This document shows positions 6,148-14,507 of a stretch of 45,034 bases of DNA, piece by piece. The stretch's first letter is position 1, and the number at the start of each line of letters is the position of its first letter. The position numbers and the translations under genes were made by a program. This stretch comes from Candidatus Krumholzibacteriia bacterium (lineage in GTDB: Bacteria; Krumholzibacteriota; Krumholzibacteriia; LZORAL124-64-63): NCBI GenBank assembly GCA_024763215.1, contig JANTFX010000013.1, positions 1-45,034 on the forward strand, read 5' to 3'. Under the pieces are notes generated by a model that searched no databases, had not been told where the DNA came from, and saw only the letters and a list, made by a program, of their open reading frames with translations.

Positions 6148-7306
6148 CCCTTCCCGGCATAATGTCATTGAGAACCGCGTCGATCATTTCCGGGGAGCCA
6201 TCGGTAAGGACCGCCCCCAGCAGGGCGTCCCCATGGGCGATTTCCACCTCGGTCCGGTTGTCCGTCCTGTAGGCGGCCAGGGAAACCGGCAGGGGCATTT
6301 TTTCCAGGATATCCAGCAACTTGCCCGTGCGTTTGAAGCGTGCCGGACGGCTGACCGCCAGCCAGTCGCAATTCCAGTGCCGCCCCTGCGTGGTCAGTTC
6401 ATTTCCGTCGGCCAGGTCGTAATCCAGGGGAACGACGAGGTGCCGGTGGAAACCGGCGTTGCCGGCCAGCCAGTCGTGAACCACCGGGGATTCGGACATG
6501 ACCGGCGCATCCAGGTCGGGCATCTCCAGGAGCACCGCGTCATACTGGTCGAAGTGCTCCCGGCAGCGCTGGAGCTGGTCCGGGTTCCTGATGATGGCTG
6601 CGTCGTAACCGTATCGGGCAGCCTCCACCTGAAGCCGCTTGATGGTGCCTTCGTGTTCCGGGAGCATGATCAGCAGGAGGGTCTTTCGCCCCATTTCCTG
6701 AAAACGCGCACAGGTGCTCAGCACGAGTTCCAGGCGCTGGGGGCGCGCATAGCCCAGAAAGGCATGGCAACCGAAAAAGCCGTCCCAGCCACAATCGGCG
6801 GCCGGAATCTGGCGTGCCAGCCATTGGCGGGCCCGGGGTCCGTCCTGGAATTCCTGTCCGGATTCAGCGGCATAGCGCTGGGCCAGGCGGGCGATGGTCC
6901 CCCCGCTGGTGCCGGCAGCCGCCAGCGCTCCGCCCAGACCCGACTCCAGGTCGGAAACGGCCGGCTTCCGGCTCTCCTGCAGGTCCCTGGAAATCTCGGC
7001 CATGAGGCCGTCGATGCGGTCCAGCTCAGCCGATATGGCTTGCTGCAGGGCGGGTTCGCCCATTGCCGAGATCTTCTTTTCCGCCGCCCCCCTGCTGTCC
7101 CTGGCCGGTGTGCGGGCTGCCGGTGGCAGGCCGGGTTTTGCCGCCTCCGCCTTGCCCAGGGTGACCTCCACCATCTTTTCCTGACCCAGACCGTTGGCCG
7201 ACCGCATGGTCACGGTGCGGGTGCCGAGGATCGCCGCGTCCTCCCCGTACATCAGGCGCACCTTGCGGTAGGCTTCCTTGAGGTTGGGCCCGGTGACGAT
7301 TTCCAC
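6140..7306 (-). CDS. flhF: FlhF-like protein with GTPase motifs lost (pseudo-GTPase)
   Basis: FlhF is an SRP-family GTPase that sets flagellar position and number. This 388-residue homologue keeps the FlhF B-domain start (MEIVTGPNLKEAYRKV, then GEDAAILGTRTV), a linker, and an N-type helical domain. In the G domain the P-loop region (about 174-190) reads WDGFFGCHAFLGYARP with no GxxGxGKT. The G3 position (about 259-264) reads LLEMPDL in place of DTAGR, and the G4 position (about 316-322) reads WLAVSRP in place of TKLD. The surrounding fold pattern is retained (MGRKTLLLIM, YDAAIIRNPDQL), and the frame is open with no stop, so this is a maintained protein and not a decayed gene. I chose GTG at 7306 because it aligns with the normal FlhF N-terminus and follows the flhA stop by 7 bases. 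An ATG at 7348 would add 14 residues inside flhA. It can hardly bind GTP in the usual way. Confidence 0.82.
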   Translation of the reverse strand: MEIVTGPNLKEAYRKVRLMYGEDAAILGTRTVTMRSANGLGQEKMVEVTLGKAEAAKPGLPPAARTPARDSRGAAEKKISAMGEPALQQAISAELDRIDGLMAEISRDLQESRKPAVSDLESGLGGALAAAGTSGGTIARLAQRYAAESGQEFQDGPRARQWLARQIPAADCGWDGFFGCHAFLGYARPQRLELVLSTCARFQEMGRKTLLLIMLPEHEGTIKRLQVEAARYGYDAAIIRNPDQLQRCREHFDQYDAVLLEMPDLDAPVMSESPVVHDWLAGNAGFHRHLVVPLDYDLADGNELTTQGRHWNCDWLAVSRPARFKRTGKLLDILEKMPLPVSLAAYRTDNRTEVEIAHGDALLGAVLTDGSPEMIDAVLNDIMPGRDG

Positions 7307-7313
7307 ACCGGCA

Positions 7314-9431
7314 TCAGCTCGAGGCTGAGAATTCCATCGGCTTTGCATGGGTCACTACCGTTCCTGTTGATTGCACCTTGGCCACCGAGGACACTTCGGT
7401 GTACCCGAGGACGGCCAGGTTGGGGTAAGTCGGCTCCACGAGCCGCTTGACGAAAAGTCTGATGGGGGTGGGCACCAGGAGCACCGGGGGCTTCCCCGCC
7501 GCATAGGCGGCGCGCAGGACGTTCTCCATCTGCCCCAGGAAGTCCCGGGTGAAACCCGGGTCGAGGGCCACGCCCTGGGCCTGCTCGCTTTGCTGGGCCG
7601 CCTGGATCAGCACCTGTTCGGTTCCCGGGTGCAGGGACACCACGTTCAGGCTCCCGTCCGGTTCGCAGTACAGGGCGGTGATGGAGCGGGCCAGAGCTTC
7701 GCGCACCTTGCCGGTCAAAAAATCGGTCCCCAGGCCGGTGCCGCTGTAGTTGGCCAGGGTCTCCAGGATGGTCACGATATCCCGCACGGGGATCCGCTCG
7801 TGCAACAGGGCCTTCAGGACGTTGTGCAGCGTGTTGACGGGCACCTTGTCCGGAACCAGGTCCTCGATCAGGGCCGGGGCGAACTCCCGCACGGACTCGC
7901 ACATGTCCTTGATGTCCTGCCGGCTGAGAAGCTCGTCGGCGTGGCTGCGGATGATCTCCGACAGGTGCGTGGCCAGAACGGCGGCGGGCTCGACCACGGT
8001 GTAGCCTTCCCGCTCCGCCTCGGGTTTCTGGTCGGGATGGATCCAGACCGCGGGCAGGTTGAAGGCGGGCTCGGTGGTCTGCTCCCCCTCCAGGGGTCCG
8101 GCGTCCTGGCGGGTGCTCATGGCCAGCAGCTTATCCGGGAACAGGACCGCCCGGCCGATCTCCACCCCCTTGAGCTTGATGAGGTAATCCTGGGCGCCGA
8201 GCTGCAGGTTGTCCCGCACCCTTATGGGATGGACGAAGATCCCCAGCTCGTTGCCAACCTGGCGTCGGATGTTCCCCACCCTGTGCAGCAGGTCTCCGCC
8301 CCGCCCCTCGTCAACCAGGGGGATCAAACCGTAACCGATCTCGAGCTCCAGCTTGTCCAGGACGAAGAGTTCCTCCCCCCGGATGCCGTCCGGCTCGGTC
8401 TGGGCCTCAGCCTTGGCCTGCTCGGCTTCCTCTGCGGCGGCCTGTTGCTTGTCGTCGTAATTCCTCACGCGCCTGCTCATGGCCCTGCCCACGATCGCCG
8501 TGGTGATGGAGAAGAAAATGAACGGCCCCGTGGGCAGACCCGGGATCAGGCCCAGCACCATGATGGCGCCCGAGGCCAGGTACAGCGCCTTGGGCTGGCG
8601 GAAGATCTGCAGGGTCACCGTCTGGCCCAGGTTCAGGGAACCGCTCGTTCTGGTCACAACCAGGCCTGCGGCGGTGGAGATCAACAGGGCGGGGATCTGG
8701 CTGACCAGGCCGTCGCCGACGGTCAGCACCGTGAACTTGCGCAGGGCCTCGGGGGCGGACATGCCCATCTGGAGCATCCCGATGATGAAGCCGCCGGCGA
8801 TGTTGACGACGGTGATCATGATGCCGGCGATGGCGTCGCCCTTGACGAACTTGCTGGCACCGTCCATGGCCCCGAAGAACTCGGCCTCGCTGGCGATCTC
8901 CTCACGGCGACGCCGGGCCTCGGCCTCGTCGATCAGGCCCGTGTTGAGGTCCGCGTCGATGGCCATCTGCTTGCCGGGCATGGCGTCCAGGGTGAAGCGG
9001 GCCGCCACCTCGGCGATGCGGCCGCTGCCCTTGGTGATGACCATGAAGTTGATGATCACCAGGATCGTGAAGACGATCACGCCGATGACGTAGTTCCCCC
9101 CCACCACGAAGTCGCCGAAACTCTTGATGACCTGCCCCGCCATGCCCCGGCTGAGGATCAGCCGGGTGGAGGCCACGTTCAGCGACAGCCTCATCAACGT
9201 CATGATCAGCAGCAGCGAGGGGAAGCTGTTGAATTGCAGGGGCTCCTTCAGGTACAGGGCCACCAGCAGCACCGTGACCGAGAAGGCGATGCTGAAGGTG
9301 AGCATCAGATCCATGAGCATGGGAGGAACCGGAACCACCATCAGACCCAGGACCATCATGACGGCCACGGCGCTCAGGACGTTGCTGTTGGCCAGGATCA
9401 GGTCGCGGTTGATGACGTTTTTCTGCTCCAC
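7314..9431 (-). CDS. flhA: Flagellar export gate protein FlhA
   Basis: FlhA (705 residues, normal length) forms the nonameric ring of the flagellar type III export apparatus and couples export to proton flow. The N-terminal half has about eight membrane segments, starting at residue 17. The conserved cytoplasmic loop is present (AEFFGAMDGASKFVKGDAIA near 205-225), as is LMRLSLNVASTRLIL. The C-terminal half is the cytoplasmic FlhA-C domain that docks chaperone-substrate complexes. The start is GTG at 9431, with GGAG 8 bases upstream and 20 bases after the flhB stop. It belongs to the fliP-fliQ-fliR-flhB-flhA run. Confidence 0.96.
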   Translation of the reverse strand: MEQKNVINRDLILANSNVLSAVAVMMVLGLMVVPVPPMLMDLMLTFSIAFSVTVLLVALYLKEPLQFNSFPSLLLIMTLMRLSLNVASTRLILSRGMAGQVIKSFGDFVVGGNYVIGVIVFTILVIINFMVITKGSGRIAEVAARFTLDAMPGKQMAIDADLNTGLIDEAEARRRREEIASEAEFFGAMDGASKFVKGDAIAGIMITVVNIAGGFIIGMLQMGMSAPEALRKFTVLTVGDGLVSQIPALLISTAAGLVVTRTSGSLNLGQTVTLQIFRQPKALYLASGAIMVLGLIPGLPTGPFIFFSITTAIVGRAMSRRVRNYDDKQQAAAEEAEQAKAEAQTEPDGIRGEELFVLDKLELEIGYGLIPLVDEGRGGDLLHRVGNIRRQVGNELGIFVHPIRVRDNLQLGAQDYLIKLKGVEIGRAVLFPDKLLAMSTRQDAGPLEGEQTTEPAFNLPAVWIHPDQKPEAEREGYTVVEPAAVLATHLSEIIRSHADELLSRQDIKDMCESVREFAPALIEDLVPDKVPVNTLHNVLKALLHERIPVRDIVTILETLANYSGTGLGTDFLTGKVREALARSITALYCEPDGSLNVVSLHPGTEQVLIQAAQQSEQAQGVALDPGFTRDFLGQMENVLRAAYAAGKPPVLLVPTPIRLFVKRLVEPTYPNLAVLGYTEVSSVAKVQSTGTVVTHAKPMEFSASS

Positions 9432-9451
9432 GCCTTACACTCCAGTCAGGT

Positions 9452-10513
9452 TCATGCTCTCTTGAGGCGGTACACGTAGGCCAGCACTTCGGCCACGGCC
9501 TGGAACAGGCTGTCCGGGACCGACTGGCCCACCTCGACCTGCCTGTACAGGGACCGCGCCAGAGGTTTGTTCTCCATGATGGGAACCCGCGATTTCCGTG
9601 CGATCTCCTTGATCTTGGCGGCGAGGGAATCGGCCCCCTTGGCCACGACCACCGGCGCCGGATCACCCGGGTTGTACTTCAGCGCCACGGCGAAGTGGGT
9701 CGGGTTGGTGACGACCACATCGGCGGTCGGCACATCGGCCAGCATCCGCTTGCGCGCCATCTCGAACTGCATGCTCTTGATCCTGGCCCTGATCTGGGGA
9801 TCGCCCTCGATGTCCTTGTGTTCCTGCTTGACCTCCTGCTTGGACATCTTGAGGTTCTCTTCGTACTGCCGCTTCTGCCATACCCAGTCGATCAGGCCCA
9901 GCAAGGCCGCGAACGCCAGCAGCCGGAACATGAGCTTGATGAAGGCCCCCTTGCCCAGGGCCACGACTGCCGGCAGGGGCAACAGGCCGGACGACATCAG
10001 GGAACCGACCAGGCCGTGGATGGTCCAATAGGCGAGCAGCCCGATGATGCTGATCTTGAGGACGTTCTTGGCCAGCTCGAAGTACACGGTCTTCTTGAAG
10101 AACTTCTTCATCCCCTCGATGGGATTGAGGGTACTTGCCGAGAACTTCATGGATTCGCCGCTGGCGTGGAAGCCCACCTGCATGACGTTGGCGCCGACGG
10201 CGGCCAGGATCACGGCCAGCAGAAGGGGCGCCAGGGCACTGGCCATGACCTCCATGTTGCCGGCCATCAGCACGCGCAGGTTGTAGGCGTTGCCGGGGGC
10301 CAGCACGGGGGCCTGCGAGAAGAGGTAGATTGCGTTGCGCCCCAGGACCCGCACGAAATGGCCGCTGCTGCCCACGAGCACGGTCATGCCCGTGATCAGC
10401 AGCAACGCCCCGGTGACCTCCTGGCTGCGGGCGACCTGCCCCTTGTCCCTCGCCTCTTGCCGCCGTTTACCTGTTGCTTGTTCTGTCCTCTCGCCACTTT
10501 CCCCGTCAGCCAT
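9452..10513 (-). CDS. flhB: Flagellar export gate protein FlhB (substrate specificity switch)
   Basis: 353 residues with four membrane segments in the first 210 residues and the cytoplasmic autocleavage domain after them. The cleavage site NPTH is present (DVVVTNPTHFAVALKYNPGD near 265-285). FlhB switches export from rod/hook to filament substrates together with FliK, which is also encoded here. ATG at 10513 is preceded by AAGGAGGTGAATC, the strongest ribosome site in this operon. It starts 84 bases after the fliR stop; I see no promoter or terminator in that gap. Confidence 0.96.
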   Translation of the reverse strand: MADGESGERTEQATGKRRQEARDKGQVARSQEVTGALLLITGMTVLVGSSGHFVRVLGRNAIYLFSQAPVLAPGNAYNLRVLMAGNMEVMASALAPLLLAVILAAVGANVMQVGFHASGESMKFSASTLNPIEGMKKFFKKTVYFELAKNVLKISIIGLLAYWTIHGLVGSLMSSGLLPLPAVVALGKGAFIKLMFRLLAFAALLGLIDWVWQKRQYEENLKMSKQEVKQEHKDIEGDPQIRARIKSMQFEMARKRMLADVPTADVVVTNPTHFAVALKYNPGDPAPVVVAKGADSLAAKIKEIARKSRVPIMENKPLARSLYRQVEVGQSVPDSLFQAVAEVLAYVYRLKRA

Positions 10514-10597
10514 GATTCACCTCCTTCGGGTTGATTCCGTCGCCTTCGGCAACGCGGCCGCCCGGCTGCGAATCAGCCCCGGGTGGCAGAATTCCAA

Positions 10598-11380
10598 TCA
10601 GCTGAGCGCCAGCAGTACCTCGCCCAGCTTGTCCCCCATCCCCGCCATCATGCCCAGGACGATCCCCCGGAAATAGACCAGCGAGGCCCCGAATACCATC
10701 AAACCCACCGCGATCTTGATGGGAAACCCCACCGCAAGGATGTTCAGCTGGGGCACGGTCTTGACGATCACGCCCATGGCGCTGCTGACCATCAGCAGGA
10801 TCAGGACCACCGGGGCGGCGATCTGCAGGCCGAGGGTGAATACCCGGCCGAATTCGGTTGCCAGGAACCACGCCCCGGCCGGCGCGTCCAGCCCCGCGAA
10901 GGGCGGGATCACCAGGCAGGACTGGAACATGGCCCGTATCAGGATCAGGTGGGCTCCCGAAACGAAAAAGATCAGCACCGCCAGCAGGTGGTAGATGCGG
11001 CTGAGCACGGAGACCTGGGAGTTGGTCATGGGGTCGAAGGCGTTGACGATGGAAAAACCGATCTGCATCCCGACGATGGAACCGGCCATCTTCACCGTGG
11101 CGAACACGAGGTTCACGGTGAAGCCCAGCATCGCCCCGATCACCAACGACCTGAGGATCTCCGCCACCAGCACCGGCCAGGTCCAGGCCACGTCCACGGG
11201 CCCGATCCTCGCAGCCACCCCCGGTGCCAGGGCCAGGCCCATGCTCACCGCCAGACCCACGCGCCACAGGGGCGGCACCGACTGCATGTCGAGCAGGGGC
11301 AGCGTCGCGGTCAGGACCAGGAAGCGGATGATCAGGGCCACGGCAAGGGCCAGCAGACCGGGGTCCAGATGGAAACTCAC
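10598..11380 (-). CDS. fliR: Flagellar export gate protein FliR
   Basis: 260-residue protein with six or so membrane segments, typical length and ending for FliR. The family signature is seen in MAGSIVGMQIGFSIVNAFDP followed by NSQVSVLSRIYHLLAVLIFF. FliR joins FliP and FliQ in the export gate core at the centre of the basal body. The start is GTG at 11380, with GAGG five bases upstream and 7 bases after the fliQ stop. Confidence 0.95.
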   Translation of the reverse strand: MSFHLDPGLLALAVALIIRFLVLTATLPLLDMQSVPPLWRVGLAVSMGLALAPGVAARIGPVDVAWTWPVLVAEILRSLVIGAMLGFTVNLVFATVKMAGSIVGMQIGFSIVNAFDPMTNSQVSVLSRIYHLLAVLIFFVSGAHLILIRAMFQSCLVIPPFAGLDAPAGAWFLATEFGRVFTLGLQIAAPVVLILLMVSSAMGVIVKTVPQLNILAVGFPIKIAVGLMVFGASLVYFRGIVLGMMAGMGDKLGEVLLALS

Positions 11381-11387
11381 CGCCGCC

Positions 11388-11651
11388 TCACATGTTCGCG
11401 ATCCGCGCGAACATGGCGGATGCGAACCCGGTCAGCTGGCTTATGGTCCAGGGCAACGTGATGATCAGCACGACGAATACGGTCAGGATCTTGGGCACGA
11501 AGGTCATGGTCATCTCGTTGATCTGGGTGGCCGCCTGGAAGATGCTGATGACCAGCCCGACCAGCATGCCGGCCAGGAGCATGGGGCCGGCCACGAAAAT
11601 GACGGTCCGCATGGCATACTGCGCGATTTCGATGACCGCTTCGGTAGTCAT
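11388..11651 (-). CDS. fliQ: Flagellar export gate protein FliQ
   Basis: 87 residues, two membrane helices (about 16-40 and 53-75) with the conserved VGLVISIFQAATQINEMTMT segment and FVPKI after it. FliQ packs around FliP in the export gate. It starts 16 bases after the fliP stop; an AGGA lies about 11 bases before the ATG, so initiation may be partly coupled. Confidence 0.95.
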   Translation of the reverse strand: MTTEAVIEIAQYAMRTVIFVAGPMLLAGMLVGLVISIFQAATQINEMTMTFVPKILTVFVVLIITLPWTISQLTGFASAMFARIANM

Positions 11652-11667
11652 GAACTTATGCTTCCTC

Positions 11668-12489
11668 TCAGTGGAAGGCCTCGACCAGCGACTTGACGAT
11701 CAGGAACCACCCGTCGACAAGGACGAACAGGAGGATCTTGAACGGAAGGCTGATCAGGACCGGCGGCAGCATCATCATGCCCATGGACATCAGGACCGAG
11801 GCCACCACCATGTCGATGATCAAGAACGGGATGAACAGCACGAAACCCATCTGGAAGGCCGTCTTCAACTCGCCGATGATGAAACTCGGCACGACCACCA
11901 GCATGGGCAGCTCCTGGGGCGTATCGGGGGTTTCGACCCCGGTCAGATCGAGGAACAACTGGATGTCCTTCTCCCTGATCTGGGCCAGCATGAATTCCTT
12001 CAGGGGCACCGAACCGCGCTGGAAGGCCTCCTGCTGGTTGATGTCGCCGCTGAGGAATGGCTGGACCGCATCCTGGTTGATGCGGTTGAAGGTGGGCGAC
12101 ATCACCACCACCGTCAGGAACAGGGCCAGCCCGATGACGATCTGGTTGCCGGGGGCCGAATTGGTCCCGATGGCCTGGCGCAGGAAACCCAGCACGATGA
12201 CGATGCGCGTGAAGCTGGTCAGCAGGATCAGGAAGGCCGGGGCCAGGGACAGCACCGTCATCATCAGGACGATCTTCAGGGCCGAGTCCATGCCCTTGGG
12301 CCCGGTGATCCCGTCGATGCTGACGGTCAAGGGACCTGCCCCGGTTACGGCGGCGGCCCCAGGATCCTGGGCCCTGGCCACAGACGGCAGAGCCAGGCAC
12401 GACGCCACGACGAACGCCGCCAGCAACAGGAACGGCCAGCGGCCCGGCAAGGTCCGGCGATAGGGGGCGGAATACCTGAAGACGCTCAT
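11668..12489 (-). CDS. fliP: Flagellar export gate protein FliP
   Basis: 273 residues with an N-terminal signal sequence (hydrophobic stretch about 18-38 ending SVARAQD) and three or four further membrane helices. Family motifs: LSLAPAFLILLTSFTRIVIV, LGFLRQAIGTNSAPGNQI and the C-terminal MGMMMLPPVLISLPFKILLF. I chose ATG at 12489 because the sigma-54 promoter predicts a transcript start near 12528. The ATG at 12522 would then have only a 5-base leader, and the longer frame start lies upstream of the transcript start. The ribosome site before 12489 is weak (GAAG). Confidence 0.93.
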   Translation of the reverse strand: MSVFRYSAPYRRTLPGRWPFLLLAAFVVASCLALPSVARAQDPGAAAVTGAGPLTVSIDGITGPKGMDSALKIVLMMTVLSLAPAFLILLTSFTRIVIVLGFLRQAIGTNSAPGNQIVIGLALFLTVVVMSPTFNRINQDAVQPFLSGDINQQEAFQRGSVPLKEFMLAQIREKDIQLFLDLTGVETPDTPQELPMLVVVPSFIIGELKTAFQMGFVLFIPFLIIDMVVASVLMSMGMMMLPPVLISLPFKILLFVLVDGWFLIVKSLVEAFH

Positions 12490-12539
12490 GTGACAACTTC
12501 TGGGCTGAGGATCAGTGGTCATGCTCACACGCCACACGG

Positions 12540-12554
12540 GCAATGAGCGTGCCA
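12540..12554 (-). promoter_or_regulatory. Sigma-54 promoter of fliP and the export-gate operon
   Basis: The minus strand reads TGGCACGCTCATTGC, a full match to TGGCAC-N5-TTGC. It lies in the 226-base gap between fliO and fliP. Predicted start is near 12528, leaving a leader of about 38 bases. Confidence 0.78.
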
Positions 12555-12715
12555 CCGGGCCGGGCCGCGGGTCGTTTCACCGGCGCTTTAACATATTGCT
12601 ATCAAAAGTGGTTACGAGGATGGTTGGTCAGGCGGGAGATGACAGCGGCTACGGCTGTGGCGGGGAATCTGGCAGGTGCATGGGAAACGTCCACCCCGCC
12701 CGCGGACGGCAGGGA

Positions 12716-13057
12716 TCAGGAAACCGGGGCCATTCCCTGGCCCGCGTCGGTGGCGGCAGCCTCGCGCAGGGCCGCCTGATACTGGGCCAGCGGTTGCTGT
12801 TCCAGTTCCACCAGGCCGCCCTCATGGCGATAGATGTAGTGCACGGTATCGAGCAGCTTGAGGACCTGGATCTCCCGCTTCGGCCCCAGCGGCCAGACCG
12901 CGAGCAGGGCCGCGTTGCCCCGGGTGCGGTTGCGGTTGAATTTCCCCAGCAGCTTCAGACTGAGCATCAGCAGTCCGAAAACGACCAGGAGCCCGCCGAT
13001 GGTCTGCCACCACGATGATCCCATACCGCCTGATTGCTGCAGGGCCAGGAACACCAT
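12716..13057 (-). CDS. fliO: Flagellar biosynthesis protein FliO
   Basis: 113 residues: a short periplasmic N-terminus, one membrane helix (about 17-38, IGGLLVVFGLLMLSLKLLG) and a basic cytoplasmic tail with the REIQVLKLLDTVHY pattern seen in FliO. FliO helps assemble the FliP ring. Its ATG overlaps the fliN stop (TGATG), so it is translationally coupled to fliN. Between its stop and fliP are 226 bases holding the fliP sigma-54 promoter. Confidence 0.85.
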   Translation of the reverse strand: MVFLALQQSGGMGSSWWQTIGGLLVVFGLLMLSLKLLGKFNRNRTRGNAALLAVWPLGPKREIQVLKLLDTVHYIYRHEGGLVELEQQPLAQYQAALREAAATDAGQGMAPVS

Positions 13058-13440
13058 CAGAGCACCCGCTTCAGCCTTTCTACCCGGTTGAGCAGCTTGA
13101 GGATGCGCACGGCGAAATGGTCGTCCACGACGACGACCTCACCCGTGGCGAACAAGGCCCCGTTGACCATGATATCCACCGGTTCGCTGGTCTGGCGCGC
13201 CAGCTCGATGACCGATCCCGGCGCCAGATTCAGGACCTCCCGGAACTTCAGCCGTGTGCGGCCGAGTTCCACCGAGACCTTGAGGTTCACGTCCAGCAAC
13301 AGATCCAGGTTGCCCACGTCCTTGACCTCATCCCCCAGATCGCCTATCAGGGAACGGGACTCTTCATCCAGGACACCGGTGGCACCCGGAGCCTCACCCA
13401 CACCTGCTCCCTGGTCCATGACCCCAGTTTCGTTACTCAT
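13057..13440 (-). CDS. fliN: Flagellar motor switch protein FliN
   Basis: 127 residues with the C-terminal SpoA domain (about 42-125): LDLLLDVNLKVSVELGRTRL, LNLAPGSVIELAR, EPVDIMVNGALFATGEVVVV. FliN forms the lower C-ring and helps dock export substrates. The AAGGAG ribosome site of fliN overlaps the last codons of fliM (Lys-Glu-stop), and the gap is only 4 bases. Confidence 0.95.
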   Translation of the reverse strand: MSNETGVMDQGAGVGEAPGATGVLDEESRSLIGDLGDEVKDVGNLDLLLDVNLKVSVELGRTRLKFREVLNLAPGSVIELARQTSEPVDIMVNGALFATGEVVVVDDHFAVRILKLLNRVERLKRVL

Positions 13441-13444
13441 GTCA

Positions 13445-14464
13445 TCACTCCTTGTTCAATTTTCCGACCAGTTTCACGGCCCGGTTCTGGCCCAGACGCC
13501 CGGCCTCCCCCAGCCAGGAATCCTCGCCCTCGATCTTGACCTTCAAGGGAGCGTCCACCCCCTGGGGAAGGTGGATGATGTCACCTTCCTTGAGTTTCAT
13601 GATCTGGTCGAGGTTGCTTTCCAGCTCACCCAGTTCGACCAGGAGTTCGCTGCCGGTGCTGCGGACCATTTCCAGGATGTGCTTGCGATCCTGACGCAAT
13701 TCCTCCGGGGTTCTCAGATCCAGGGTTTCCTCGGGATCGAAGATGTCCTTGACCGGTGCGAAGGCGGACAAGGGGAAGGCCAGTTCCACGGGCGACTCCA
13801 CGGCGTTCATCTGGACCTTGAACTTCAGGAGGATGAGGTTCTCACCGTCGGCCAGGCCCCCCAGGTAGTTGGGGTTGTTCTCAAGGCTCACGAAGGCCGG
13901 CTGCAACTCCACCATCTTGTTCGCGGCCTTGGCCAGGATATCGGTGAACCGGTTCACGAGTTCCGCGTTGATCCCCCGCTCGATCTCCGTGAATTCCCGC
14001 ACCGTATCCTCGGGGTTGGGGACGCCGCCCATGAGCTTCTTCATGACGATGAAGCACAGACCCAGGTCCAGGTGCACCAGGCAATGGCCCTTCAGGGGCG
14101 CCAGGGTGACCAGGGCCAGGCAGGTAGGCTGGTCCATCTGGGCGATGTAATCCCCGTAGACCATCTGGCTGATGCCCTTGAACTCGACCTGGATGGACAT
14201 GCGCAGCAGACTGGTGAAGTTGATGGTGCCCACCTTGGCGAATCCCTCGCCGATGGCGCGCAGGTTCTGTTCGAAGGCCCGGGAGATGCTGTGGGGCCGG
14301 TTGAAGTCGTAGGGGCTGGGCCCGGCCAGGTGGTCTTCGGCGTCGGAGTCGGCGTTCAGCACCTCATCGAGGTCGGCTCCCAGGGGAGCCTCGTCGCCAA
14401 GCAGCTCCTCGGCCGCTCCGATGGCGGCTTCCAGGTCCAGGCTGTCGTTGTCCGAGTTGCTCAT
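13445..14464 (-). CDS. fliM: Flagellar motor switch protein FliM
   Basis: 339 residues with the usual three parts: an acidic N-terminal segment (the CheY-binding region; a conventional EIDALL-type motif is not obvious, with LDEVLNAD near 32-39 the nearest), the CheC-like middle domain (about 50-245, with GGVPNPEDTVREFTEIERGI) and a C-terminal SpoA domain (about 255-335, with IMKLKEGDIIHLPQ). FliM binds phosphorylated CheY and sets rotation direction. ATG at 14464 is preceded by GAGGAG. Part of the motA-motB-fliL-fliM-fliN-fliO run. Confidence 0.95.
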   Translation of the reverse strand: MSNSDNDSLDLEAAIGAAEELLGDEAPLGADLDEVLNADSDAEDHLAGPSPYDFNRPHSISRAFEQNLRAIGEGFAKVGTINFTSLLRMSIQVEFKGISQMVYGDYIAQMDQPTCLALVTLAPLKGHCLVHLDLGLCFIVMKKLMGGVPNPEDTVREFTEIERGINAELVNRFTDILAKAANKMVELQPAFVSLENNPNYLGGLADGENLILLKFKVQMNAVESPVELAFPLSAFAPVKDIFDPEETLDLRTPEELRQDRKHILEMVRSTGSELLVELGELESNLDQIMKLKEGDIIHLPQGVDAPLKVKIEGEDSWLGEAGRLGQNRAVKLVGKLNKE

Positions 14465-14507
14465 GTGCTCCTCGTTGACTTCGGTTCGGGCGCGGTCGGT
14501 TCCGGGG

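Noticed and set aside
7371-9479. Long plus-strand open frame (702 codons) opposite flhA
   Set aside because: It mirrors flhA exactly, has His/Gln/Gly-rich low-complexity translation and no domain; such frames arise opposite G+C-rich genes.
12490-12555. FliP start at 12522 or 12555
   Set aside because: The sigma-54 promoter predicts transcription from about 12528, so 12555 would not be transcribed and 12522 would have almost no leader; the signal sequence starts properly from 12489.
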